From an uncultured Muribaculaceae bacterium (GTDB lineage Bacteria; Bacteroidota; Bacteroidia; Bacteroidales; Muribaculaceae): 64,000 bases of DNA. Positions within the stretch are counted from its first letter, which is position 1; every line of letters starts with the position of its first letter. Below are positions 17,047 through 25,500 of the stretch, piece after piece. The stretch is from assembly GCA_910583525.1 (NCBI GenBank), contig CAJTXL010000004.1, positions 1 through 64,000 on the forward strand, given 5' to 3'. The translations under genes were made by a program, and so were the position numbers. The notes under the pieces are model-generated. The model did not search any database. It saw only the letters and a program-made list of their open reading frames with translations, and was not told where the DNA came from.

Positions 17047-17062
17047 ACTTTTTATTTTTTCT

Positions 17063-19645
17063 ATGAAAAAACTTTACTTAACACTGCTCACAGCGCTCCT
17101 TGCCACAGTTTATGGCTTCGGCGCCCAAGCCCAGCAATCCCTCACTATAAAGTGGGATGTTCCGGGAGCCATCAAAATCAGACTCAACTCCATCGTAGAC
17201 CCACTGATTGAAATACCGGCCGACGCGACAGAACTGCAGGTTCAGGCCACCGGTGCGGTCTATATCGCAGGCGACAACGGCTATATGGTCGTATCGGGCA
17301 CGGCAGAAGACGGCTATGTGCAGAAACCGTTCCTCAGCAACGGCGAATTTCTGTTGAACATAAACACCAACCAGGAGCGGTTTAAAAACAAAAGCGTGAC
17401 CGTAACTACAAAAAAAGTGGTGAATGACCGTAAATTCACCCTCAAAGTTGTCAACGGAGCAGCTAAAATAAAGGAGTTTTCGGTCGGCAACCTGAAACTC
17501 ACAAGCTTCGAAAACGGAGAACATGAATATAGCTTCTGCTCCGACTACGGCACATCGGGCCTCTTGTCCTTCGCTGTCGGCATAACACCCTTAAGCGTAA
17601 AATTCAACGGGGCTGCCGTCAATCCCTTCTACGGGCAATATAAAAACATGACATTCAACGGCGACGATGTGCTCGAAGTACAGGTCTATGAAGACGGGCA
17701 AGAACCTGCGACCGAAAAATGCACCGTCACCCTCGACCTAAAAGGCAAGGCCCAAGAAGCAATCAAAAACATATTCAACAACACGACCCTAAAGGCCGTA
17801 GAGCCGGTCGACGGCAAATTCGAGGTTGAAAAAGGCAACAAGCTAACGTTCAACTTCAACGAAGACTACGATATCACCACTTTCAAAGCCGGCGACAACG
17901 ACATAACGCTCTTCGACCGGAGAGGCTCACTCACTGTCAACGAAAGCCTTACAATAACCATCGACGCGACTGTAACAACATATACCACCGAAACATTTAC
18001 CGCATATCTCGTGTGCCCGGAAGGACTTGAACTTTGGGCCGGAAATCCCATAAATGGCGAACAGCTGACTCTTGGAGAAGGCGTAACCGTAACAGAAGAA
18101 ATCAGCCTCCCCGGAACATTGGAACAGGAAGCATATACCATCCCTGCCGGAGGCGCGGTAAAATACACTTTGCCCGTAAGCACAAAATACGGCACCGTGA
18201 ACGTGATGGTAAAGGACGGCTACTGGATTCGCCAGACTCGCGAAGCCGATAAGGTCACGCAGGCACTAAACCCCATCTCTTCGAAAACGTTCTATATAAT
18301 CGCCGAACCTGTAGAAAACGACTCCAAGGCAACCATATATTTCCATGGCGAGGCAAATTCGATAAAACTTTCGCCCAGCATATTGCACGGAGCAATGGAA
18401 GCACGGACAATATCGGAAGAAGGTTATTCCACTCTCAATTTCGACAAAGACTATGAATCGCCTTTCAGCATAAAGATGACATCGGCAATCAATAGTCTCA
18501 AAGTATTCTTCAACGGCACAGAATTAACGGCAGACGACGATGGAAATCTTCCGGAACTTCCGCTATCGGACGGTTCTCTTGTCGAAATCATTGCCAACGC
18601 CGCCATTCCGGCATCGCATACCCTCACATTCAGCAAAGAAGATGAGACAGCGGCTTCGATGAAATACGATAGTGCCGAAATGACAATCGACTTCGACAAA
18701 GCAATGAAGTGCTATGATGAGACACTCGTTACCATCACTCCCGAACCGGGCACCGAGGTCAGACTCGACGGCGAAGCCCTCACTCCCGACTATTTCGGCA
18801 ACTGCACATTTACCGTGACAGCGGACCACGCCATCGCGCTTGTCAAGAAAACCATCGATACAAGCTGGACGCCGTTCCCCGAAAAGAACATGATGGGCGG
18901 CGAATACGTAATGGTAGCATTGAGTTTCGCCGAAGGAACAATGGTCGAAGTTGCCAATGAGACTCTCATCAGCGTCAAGCTCAACGGCGACGCAATGCCT
19001 GCCGCTTCATATATGGTCATGGCTGAGGGAAACATGTTCGGCATCCAATTCCCGATGCTTGCACAAGCCGGCGAACTTGAGCTTTCGTTAGCGGCAGGAG
19101 CGCTGAAAATTTCGGGCACGGCATCACCGGCAATAGAATATACATGGAACATCTTGCTGCCAAAAGAATATACCGTGCAAATCACTCCGGCGCCGGGAAC
19201 CGATGACGCCCCGGCAAAAGTTTCCTCACTTGCCGAACTGACTCTCGTATTCCCCGAAGCCGAAACGGCCAGACCGGTCAACGAATACGGCGTATTCCTA
19301 AAAAACAACAAATATGACGACACCCGATACTATGAAACCGGTATCGTGACTGCAGTAGAAGGTGCCGAGCATCCTACATTCAAAGTCACTTTTGCAAAAC
19401 CGGCCGTCACACCGGGCAAATACACTTTCAGCATCAGATACGGTGCTTTCTTCCTTGACGAGTTGCAGGACTTCATGGGCACCGATGCCTACTATGAGTT
19501 CGACCCGTCGTCGGGCATCGACGCCATAACGGCAGAAAGCGGCGAAAAGACTGTGTACAATCTGCAGGGCATATTGATTGAAGCCGAATGGGACAGCCTG
19601 CCGGCCGGTGTGTATATCGTAAACGGCAAAAAGGTGAAGAAATAA
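17063..19645 (+). CDS. large secreted protein with C-terminal sorting-like tail, paralog 1
   Basis: An 860-residue protein with a signal peptide (residues 1-23, ending AQA). It is rich in beta-forming residues and seems to consist of Ig-like or beta-sandwich modules, but I recognise no named domain. Shared blocks with the second paralog include SxTIxWDxPGxxKI near the N-terminus, KVVNDRKFTLKVVNGAAKI, NPFYGQYKNM, NIFNNTTLKAV and FNEDYDITTF. The last 35 residues (YNLQGILIEAEW, LPAGVYIVNGKKVKK) match a short tail found on many exported Bacteroidales proteins and resembling type IX secretion C-terminal signals. I infer an extracellular or surface location. The function is unknown. Its terminator region is almost identical to that of paralog 2. 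Confidence 0.8.
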   Translation: MKKLYLTLLTALLATVYGFGAQAQQSLTIKWDVPGAIKIRLNSIVDPLIEIPADATELQVQATGAVYIAGDNGYMVVSGTAEDGYVQKPFLSNGEFLLNINTNQERFKNKSVTVTTKKVVNDRKFTLKVVNGAAKIKEFSVGNLKLTSFENGEHEYSFCSDYGTSGLLSFAVGITPLSVKFNGAAVNPFYGQYKNMTFNGDDVLEVQVYEDGQEPATEKCTVTLDLKGKAQEAIKNIFNNTTLKAVEPVDGKFEVEKGNKLTFNFNEDYDITTFKAGDNDITLFDRRGSLTVNESLTITIDATVTTYTTETFTAYLVCPEGLELWAGNPINGEQLTLGEGVTVTEEISLPGTLEQEAYTIPAGGAVKYTLPVSTKYGTVNVMVKDGYWIRQTREADKVTQALNPISSKTFYIIAEPVENDSKATIYFHGEANSIKLSPSILHGAMEARTISEEGYSTLNFDKDYESPFSIKMTSAINSLKVFFNGTELTADDDGNLPELPLSDGSLVEIIANAAIPASHTLTFSKEDETAASMKYDSAEMTIDFDKAMKCYDETLVTITPEPGTEVRLDGEALTPDYFGNCTFTVTADHAIALVKKTIDTSWTPFPEKNMMGGEYVMVALSFAEGTMVEVANETLISVKLNGDAMPAASYMVMAEGNMFGIQFPMLAQAGELELSLAAGALKISGTASPAIEYTWNILLPKEYTVQITPAPGTDDAPAKVSSLAELTLVFPEAETARPVNEYGVFLKNNKYDDTRYYETGIVTAVEGAEHPTFKVTFAKPAVTPGKYTFSIRYGAFFLDELQDFMGTDAYYEFDPSSGIDAITAESGEKTVYNLQGILIEAEWDSLPAGVYIVNGKKVKK

Positions 19646-19684
19646 ACAAAGGAAAAAAGGACTGAGCTCGTCGTCAATCCCGTT

Positions 19685-19716
19685 AGCGTCCCGATTCCGG
19701 TCGGGGCGCTTTTTTA
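19685..19716 (+). terminator. terminator after paralog 1
   Basis: The arms agcgtcccga and tcggggcgct pair around a six-base loop with one mismatch and are followed by six T. The same structure follows paralog 2 at 24268, with only the loop changed. Confidence 0.85.
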
Positions 19717-19808
19717 CTTATACACGCAAGCGACACGCCGCACAAACACGCCAAAACGGAGCATCCGGCTTGTTGTTAATTTATTTTTAAAGAAATTTGT
19801 GAATAAAT

Positions 19809-19839
19809 TTTGTTAAAACAAAACAATTATCTAACTTTG
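19809..19839 (+). promoter_or_regulatory. original promoter of the second secreted paralog, now cut off
   Basis: TTTG at 19809-19812 and taactttg at 19832-19839 are separated by 19 bases, a textbook Bacteroidota promoter. It lies 136 bases before the ATG at 19976, where the gene originally began. An insertion sequence now separates this promoter and leader from the reading frame, which resumes at 21310. Confidence 0.75.
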
Positions 19840-19926
19840 TCGGAAGAAACAACGCAACCGGTCATCCGGATATTTTCGTAAATCATCTATAACTGTATTT
19901 ATCAATTATCATCATTTCCAAACCAA

Positions 19927-19958
19927 CCTGTATCCGGCCACATTACGGCAGATACAGG
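19927..19958 (+). promoter_or_regulatory. leader hairpin of the second secreted paralog
   Basis: An 8 bp perfect stem, cctgtatc at 19927-19934 and gatacagg at 19951-19958, ends 17 bases before the original start codon at 19976. Position and stem length match the hairpin in front of paralog 1, while the stem sequences differ. Confidence 0.55.
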
Positions 19959-19980
19959 CTAAAAGACAAATTTCTATGAA

Positions 19981-21309
19981 CAATGGTTCGGTAAGAAAAT
20001 CTAAGCGACAGCTCCAATATATGTAGCAATTAACTTTTCCAACGCAAGAATTTGCTTATTTTTCAGGCGAAAATTTCCAATGTCAAGAATTTTTAGAGCA
20101 AAAGCGGTATCGGAAATTGCTTTTTTGAGCTGACCGACACTGTTCCTCGGGAAAAAGAGCCTAACTTCGGATTGAAGCATGTTTCGTGTAAAAAAGGATA
20201 CGTTATAAGCAAAGTCAATTCGGGCCACATTTCTGGACTGGTTGTGATTCAGTCCGGCGAATTGCTTGGCGTCGCGAATGCCGAACTCAATCCGGAAACG
20301 CTTGCGGTATATGGCGATGATATCCCGAGGGGACATAGCTGTGTCGGTGCTGAACAATATGACATTTTCACGGTCGCCAATCCGCCCCACAACAATACGG
20401 ACATCAAGACGCAAGGATGTGGAATGAACTATTGCCGTGAAAAAAAATCCCGGCTTTGTCGACACGTATTTTCTTAAAGAACATCATATCGGGATGCGCG
20501 ACATCCACGCACCCCGCATATTTCGGCGCGTATCCTTTGCGAACTCCGCGCTTGTCAAGGAATTCCTTATTGGCAAGATAGCTCAAGGATGCGTTGACGG
20601 GAAATTTGGAAACCAATGTAAAGCCCATGCCAATGGCCGGGATGACGAATGTTTTGCGTGAGAAGAATGCGTCTGCTACAAGTATTTTACTGATTTCAAG
20701 CAGCTCTTCATGCCTGCTGTTGAGAGCATTGAGATAGCATTTTACCATTGTGGGATTCTGCCCGGAACCGGTTTTGGGCAAAGTCTGCGACGCACCGAGC
20801 ATCACACAATCCCCGGTTTCGTAATCAATGGCCGCAAACGCTGTGAGTTCCAATCCGTAGACCGCCTTCCCGGCATAACCGGACCAATACATCCCGATGC
20901 CCGGCGTACACTTGCCGCTTTTGGAAATATGTGCAGGATCCATTGCAATTACCAGATGGTCCGACGGTGTAGTCTTGTCGGGAAGAAACAGCCGATTTAG
21001 ATGCAGCCATGATATATCTGTCCTTGCGAAGTTGTTTCGGAACGTCTTTTCGTTGACGCCGGAATAGCGTTGCAATTGCAGGAAATTTACCCTCCCACGT
21101 ATGGCCACAATCGTAGTCACGGCTTTTGTTAGAAAACGGCTCAACACTTTTCCCATGCCAAACGTTTTCTTTGAACGAAGGAGTAAATCACTCAACATCG
21201 ATTTGAATATTCCAAAGGCGGTCAATGCGTTCATCTTAGAATTTAGTTTGAAGTTTTTCTAAGTAACGATTGATCGCCTTATTTTGATCAATTTCTTACC
21301 GAACCATTG
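19981..21309 (-). mobile_element. IS4-like insertion sequence, 1329 bp
   Basis: The element has perfect 18 bp terminal inverted repeats, caatggttcggtaagaaa at 19981-19998 and its complement at 21292-21309. It is flanked by 5 bp direct repeats, atgaa, at 19976-19980 and 21310-21314. One transposase region on the minus strand fills it. The target was the ATGAA start of the second secreted paralog, so the duplication gives that gene a new ATG directly at the element's end. I do not recognise the specific IS name. The ends, duplication and transposase motif fit the IS4 family. Confidence 0.92.
20001..21234 (-). pseudogene. IS4-like DDE transposase, split by a frameshift
   Basis: The N-terminal part (20404-21234, 276 codons) has catalytic D99 in VIAMDPAH and D188 in ILVADAFF. 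The C-terminal part (20001-20465) has the Y-x2-R-x3-E-x6-K signature in YRKRFRIEFGIRDAK, which supplies the third catalytic acid. The two overlap out of frame at a run of eight A (20440-20447; eight T in the coding sense). With seven T the frame would read continuously as AGIFFTAIVHS. The run could be an inactivating one-base insertion, a sequencing error, or a site of transcriptional slippage that produces full-length enzyme at low level. I list it as broken, but all catalytic residues are intact. Confidence 0.85.
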
Positions 21310-24228
21310 ATGAAAAAACTTTACTTGGCGCTGCTTACAGCAGTAATCGCAGCCGCTTTCGGTTTCACATCCTCAGCACAGGAGTACTCGATTACCATAA
21401 ATTGGGATGCTCCGGGAACCGTAAAAATCGCAATCAACAACGTCTTTCAGGATATTCCAGAAGGTGCAACCACTTTCACAGCCAAGACCGACACATGGTA
21501 CAGCGCACAAATCTACGGCACAGACGGATATATAGTATCCACTTGCACCGCCGACGACGGCAGCATCATATCAAGAAGCACGACATACTCGACGCCTCCC
21601 GAACTACGCTTTCAAATCCCTATCAAGAACAACCACGGAAAAATATACACCGTCACGACCGAAAAGCTTGTCAATGACCGCAAATTCAAGCTTAACGTTG
21701 TCAACGGAGCCGACAAAATCAAACAGCTAACCGTAGGCAATCTTGCCATCTCGTCTTTTGGAACCGGAGAGAACGAGTACAGCTTCAGCTCCATTTTCGG
21801 CACCTCGTGCTCTTTCAGTGTAGAAAACGGCGTAAGCCCTTACAGTGTCACGTTAAACGGCAATACGGTCACACCTTTCTACGGGCAATATAGGAACATC
21901 GCACTCACCGGCGACTCCGATGTCCTTACAATACAAGTCTATGAAGAAGGCAAAGAGCCTGTGGTAGAAAAGTGCACCGTGACCCTCGCCCTCCAAGGCG
22001 CAGCTTCGCAGGCCGTCAAAAATATCTTCAACAACACCAAGCTGAAAGCCGTAGACTTTGCCGGCAACAGCTTTGAAGTTGAAAAAGGCGACAAGCTCAC
22101 ATTCAACTTCAGCGAAGACTACGACATCACTACTTTTACTGCCGGCTCAGAAGCCATAAGCATAAACGGCACACAAGGCTCATTCACGGTAAGCGAAGAC
22201 CTCACTGTGACAGTGAATGCAAGTGAAAAGGCATATAAAACAGAAATGTTTACAGCCTACATCGTGTGCCCCGAAGCGCTTGACATATATGCAGGCAATG
22301 CAATCAGAGGCGAAAAACTCGAACTCACAGGAGGGGCTACCGTAAGCGGAGCCATAGCGCTTCCGGCAACGACAAACGAAAAGGCCTACACGATTCCGGC
22401 AGGCGCAGCCCTGCGTTTCGACCTTCCGGTAAGCACCAAATACGGGTCTGTAAACGTGACAACGAAAGAAGGATACTGGATACGCACCAAACGCCTTGGA
22501 GACAAGAAAGAAACGGCCGACAATCCCATTACAGACAAGACATTCTATATTGTGGCCGAACCTGTCGAGCACGACGCATCAGCGATTGTCTACCTGAGCG
22601 GCGACAAAGACCGCATCACCCTATCGCCCAACTCTGTATATGGAGCCGGCGACCGACGCGGTCTATCGAACGAAGGATACTCCGTATTCACTTTCGACAA
22701 CGACTACGAATCGCCATTCTCGATACGCACCGGCGAACTCATCGATGGTATGAAAGTAAATCTCGACGGCGTCGCTCTTTCGGCCGACGAGAACGGGGTC
22801 TACTCGGCAGCCCTCAAAGACGGGTCGCGCCTCGAAATACTCGCTAATCCGGCTAAACAGCATACCCTTACATTCAATAAAGGCTTCAAAACCGATGCCT
22901 CTCTGACATTCGACAGCGCCCCGATAGCGGCATCGTTGCCGGCAACTGAGAACTGCTATGCAGGCACTGTAGTAACGCTCAAACCGACAGCCGACACGAA
23001 AATATCGCTCGACGGCGCACCGCTCACGCCCGACGCCGACGGCAACTGCAAGTTCACCGTTTCGGGCAACCACAGCGTCGAACTGGCATATACCGGCAAG
23101 ATATACACATTCTTGCCCGACCCGTCAGAACCGGCAGAATCTCTTGACGAGATTCTTGTGAGCTTCCCGGCCGGGATTACGGTAACGCGTGGCGAATTTG
23201 CCGATGATGAGATTTCGTTCCGAAGCAGCGACGAAACATGGGCTTCTCCGAGCCTTACCGTCACCGAAGTGACCGGTGCCGCAACCCCGACATACGCCAT
23301 CCGTTGCTCGATAGCACCTGTCAAACAGACGAGCTATGTGCTCACCATTCCCGAAGGATTCTTTATGCTTGACGGCAGTGAAGCTCCCCAAGCCACCGAA
23401 ACATTTACGCTGAAGAAGACGAACGCCGACCTCAGCTATACCGTACTGCCCGAAGGCAAGCTTACTCATGACCTCAGCTACAGTATGGTAGGTGTAATGT
23501 TTGCAGAATCGCACAACGGAGCCATTACTATCGCAAACGGCTCGGCGATTTCGCTAAAACTCGACGATACCGAAATTGAAAGCGGTTTCAGCCGTTTCGT
23601 GAGCGAGAACATGTTCATAATCCAGTTCAATGACGGTTTTGATGCCGGCGACGCAAAGAAACTCACACTAAGCCTCGGAGCCGGTGCCCTTTCACTAAGC
23701 GGAACCGCTTCACCGACCATAGAACATAGCTGGGATTTCATTGCCGATAAAGATTACACATGGAGCATATCTCCTGAAGGCGGAGAAGAAAGCGCACCGA
23801 CCGTAGTAAGCTCGCTCGACGAAATAACCATCGTGTTCGACAACGCAGAAACTGCAACAGTCGACTATGAATACGGAGCTCGCATGAAGAATTTCGACAG
23901 CAATGCCTACTACTCAGAAGTCGCAAACATCACCGCAGTTGCCGGCGCAGAACATCCGACATTCAGACTTACGTTCAGCAAAAAAGCCGAAGCTCTCGGA
24001 AAATACGAGCTTTCACTCTACAGCGGCACCTTCAAACTCGATGGAGCCAAATATTCACCGGCAATAAACCTGTTCTACACTCTCACCACAAGCACGGGTA
24101 TCGAAAGCGTCACAGTCGAAGAAGGCACCACGACAATCTACAGCCTCCAAGGCATACTGATTGATGCCGAATGGGAAAGCCTGCCTGCCGGTGTGTATAT
24201 CGTAAACGGCAAAAAAGTGAAGAAATAA
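21310..24228 (+). CDS. large secreted protein with C-terminal sorting-like tail, paralog 2
   Basis: A 972-residue homolog of the protein at 17063, with a signal peptide (MKKLYLALLTAVIAAAFG, ending SSAQ). It shares the N-terminal half and the C-terminal modules, and is longer by an extra module at about residues 600-710 that resembles the neighbouring one (a segment ending in a F-x-LDG strand). The tail YSLQGILIDAEW, LPAGVYIVNGKKVKK is almost the same as in paralog 1. I use the ATG at 21310, supplied by the target duplication of the insertion sequence; a TTG one codon earlier is within the element. The frame is intact for the whole length, so the insertion may be recent. Expression now depends on read-through or an outward promoter in the element. 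The function is unknown. Confidence 0.8.
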   Translation: MKKLYLALLTAVIAAAFGFTSSAQEYSITINWDAPGTVKIAINNVFQDIPEGATTFTAKTDTWYSAQIYGTDGYIVSTCTADDGSIISRSTTYSTPPELRFQIPIKNNHGKIYTVTTEKLVNDRKFKLNVVNGADKIKQLTVGNLAISSFGTGENEYSFSSIFGTSCSFSVENGVSPYSVTLNGNTVTPFYGQYRNIALTGDSDVLTIQVYEEGKEPVVEKCTVTLALQGAASQAVKNIFNNTKLKAVDFAGNSFEVEKGDKLTFNFSEDYDITTFTAGSEAISINGTQGSFTVSEDLTVTVNASEKAYKTEMFTAYIVCPEALDIYAGNAIRGEKLELTGGATVSGAIALPATTNEKAYTIPAGAALRFDLPVSTKYGSVNVTTKEGYWIRTKRLGDKKETADNPITDKTFYIVAEPVEHDASAIVYLSGDKDRITLSPNSVYGAGDRRGLSNEGYSVFTFDNDYESPFSIRTGELIDGMKVNLDGVALSADENGVYSAALKDGSRLEILANPAKQHTLTFNKGFKTDASLTFDSAPIAASLPATENCYAGTVVTLKPTADTKISLDGAPLTPDADGNCKFTVSGNHSVELAYTGKIYTFLPDPSEPAESLDEILVSFPAGITVTRGEFADDEISFRSSDETWASPSLTVTEVTGAATPTYAIRCSIAPVKQTSYVLTIPEGFFMLDGSEAPQATETFTLKKTNADLSYTVLPEGKLTHDLSYSMVGVMFAESHNGAITIANGSAISLKLDDTEIESGFSRFVSENMFIIQFNDGFDAGDAKKLTLSLGAGALSLSGTASPTIEHSWDFIADKDYTWSISPEGGEESAPTVVSSLDEITIVFDNAETATVDYEYGARMKNFDSNAYYSEVANITAVAGAEHPTFRLTFSKKAEALGKYELSLYSGTFKLDGAKYSPAINLFYTLTTSTGIESVTVEEGTTTIYSLQGILIDAEWESLPAGVYIVNGKKVKK

Positions 24229-24267
24229 ACAAAGAAAAAAAGGACTGACCTCGTAGTCAATCCCGTC

Positions 24268-24299
24268 AGCGTCCCGATTTCGGTCGGGGCGCTTTTTTG
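24268..24299 (+). terminator. terminator after paralog 2
   Basis: The arms agcgtcccga (24268-24277) and tcggggcgct (24284-24293) with a run of six T repeat the structure after paralog 1. It lies about 40 bases after the stop codon and points toward the convergent gene at 24323. Confidence 0.85.
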
Positions 24300-24322
24300 T
24301 GTCAAAAGAGAGGCGGACGCAC

Positions 24323-24793
24323 TCACATAGGTATTGCCGACGACGACAGGCCACCGTACTGCAGCCTGTACATCAGCGCCGTCAAGTCGACAACCGGGAG
24401 CGGACGGTAACGCAAGACAGTATCGGCTGTCTTCACTGCCACGACTCCGCGCAATGCCCCGACGGCAATGCCGAGCATTGTAGTCATCAGCTTACCGCCG
24501 ACAAGCACTTCCTCACCCTGCAATGTAACATGTGCGGCAAGGTCTTCGATTTCGAACGTCGAAACGACAGTGCAAGCCAACACTCGCGTGCGGATAAGGC
24601 CTATCACGGCAACATAGGAGCATGTAACGACCAAACTCACCAATGAATGCTCCATATCGGGAACGACACGGACATTCATATCAACATTCAATGGCGTGCG
24701 GCCAAGCCGCCGCAAAGCGCGGCGGTTGATGGCTGTGGCTCCTTCAACCTCGCGTACCGACAATAGTCGAAAATTAATAGCGCTCGAATCCAT
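24323..24793 (-). CDS. SecB-like conserved protein
   Basis: A 156-residue protein without signal peptide or membrane segment. The pattern of beta strands, FEIEDLAAHVTL, then a hydrophobic stretch TTMLGIAVGALRGVVAVKTADT and finally LPVVDLTALM, matches the SecB-like fold, in which a strand set is followed by an 'S-RG-L' helix and an 'LP-v-p--l' end. SecB-like proteins hold unfolded exported proteins or act as chaperones for toxin-antitoxin modules. I prefer the ATG at 24793 because the earlier possible start (24841) adds residues that look like leader sequence. The gene faces the tRNA-Ser and HicAB genes on the other strand. The assignment rests on pattern, so it is moderate. Confidence 0.55.
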   Translation of the reverse strand: MDSSAINFRLLSVREVEGATAINRRALRRLGRTPLNVDMNVRVVPDMEHSLVSLVVTCSYVAVIGLIRTRVLACTVVSTFEIEDLAAHVTLQGEEVLVGGKLMTTMLGIAVGALRGVVAVKTADTVLRYRPLPVVDLTALMYRLQYGGLSSSAIPM

Positions 24794-24951
24794 ATGGTTT
24801 GGGAAGTGTTTCAAACTTCTATCTGCAAAAATACAAAACAATAATATACTTTCAACAAAAATATAGGGCTAAATATCACCAAAAAACAAAAAAACGGCTT
24901 CCCACAACAAAAAAATGGGCTAAAACACTTGCCAGACTCAAAAAAACTGCC

Positions 24952-24959
24952 TAACTTTG
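24952..24959 (+). promoter_or_regulatory. -7 box of the tRNA-Ser gene
   Basis: The bases taactttg match TAnnTTTG exactly, and CTTG at 24928-24931 sits 20 bases upstream as a weak -33 box. The tRNA begins 38 bases downstream. Confidence 0.55.
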
Positions 24960-24997
24960 CACTGCAAAAAGCGAAAGACCCACAAAGTCGAAAGTTT

Positions 24998-25084
24998 GGA
25001 GAGGTGGGTGAGTGGCTGAAACCACCAGTTTGCTAAACTGACGTAGGAGTTATCCTACCACGAGTTCGAATCTCGTCCTCTCCG
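24998..25084 (+). tRNA. tRNA-Ser (anticodon GCU)
   Basis: The 7 bp acceptor stem pairs ggagagg with cctctcc. The anticodon loop tttgctaaa gives GCU, which reads AGC and AGU serine codons. A long variable arm (gtagga/tcctac) and the T arm gagttcgaatctc are present. The 3' CCA is not encoded after the discriminator G. A terminator-like hairpin follows at 25127. Confidence 0.97.
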
Positions 25085-25126
25085 CAATCAACGCGAATAA
25101 TCAGCGTTTTAAGAATTAAGTACCCG

Positions 25127-25166
25127 AAAAAGTACCTCATAATAAGGGCTTTTGGGGTACTTTTTT
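25127..25166 (+). terminator. hairpin terminator after tRNA-Ser
   Basis: The segment aaaaagtacc pairs with ggtactttttt around a loop of about 20 bases, ending in a T run. A further copy of aagtaccc lies just upstream at 25118, so an alternative pairing is possible. Confidence 0.65.
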
Positions 25167-25196
25167 ATATGTATTCAGAACTTTCTATATAACGGA

Positions 25197-25228
25197 TTTG
25201 TTTTGCAACTGAAAAATAGTTACTTTTG
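25197..25228 (+). promoter_or_regulatory. consensus promoter for hicAB
   Basis: TTTG at 25197-25200 and tacttttg at 25221-25228 are separated by 20 bases. The hicA start codon is 17 bases downstream, so the leader would be very short. Confidence 0.65.
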
Positions 25229-25245
25229 TGCCAAAATAAAAATGA

Positions 25246-25500
25246 ATGGGGACAAAAGAAAAACTGATAGCCCGGTTCTCGACACTTCCGAATGATTTCA
25301 CATGGGAGGAATTGACACGTATGCTTGTCGCATTGGGGTATACCCCTGGCAACAAGGGCAAAACATCCGGCTCTCGTGTCATATTCAAAGGGGATGGATT
25401 AAAGCCTATAATGCTCCATAAACCACATCCCGGCAATATAATCAAAGGATATGTTATGAAACAGGTATATGACTATCTTAAAAACGAAGGACTGATATGA
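25246..25500 (+). CDS. hicA: HicA family toxin (mRNA interferase type)
   Basis: An 84-residue protein with the double-stranded-RNA-binding-like HicA fold: LIARFSTLPNDFTWEELTRML, then GNKGKTSGSRVIFK, then MLHKPHPGNIIKGYVMKQVYDYLKNEGL. HicA toxins cleave mRNA and tmRNA and are held inactive by HicB. The stop codon overlaps the start of the next gene, a HicB-type antitoxin (ATGA). In the GSH-type active-site turn of many HicA proteins this one has Arg (GSR), a variant seen in Bacteroidota members; the HKPHP motif follows. Whether it is active cannot be judged from sequence. Confidence 0.87.
   Translation: MGTKEKLIARFSTLPNDFTWEELTRMLVALGYTPGNKGKTSGSRVIFKGDGLKPIMLHKPHPGNIIKGYVMKQVYDYLKNEGLI

Noticed and set aside
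20172..20477. Plus-strand open frame inside the insertion sequence
   Set aside because: It is antisense to the transposase and has no match to accessory IS proteins.
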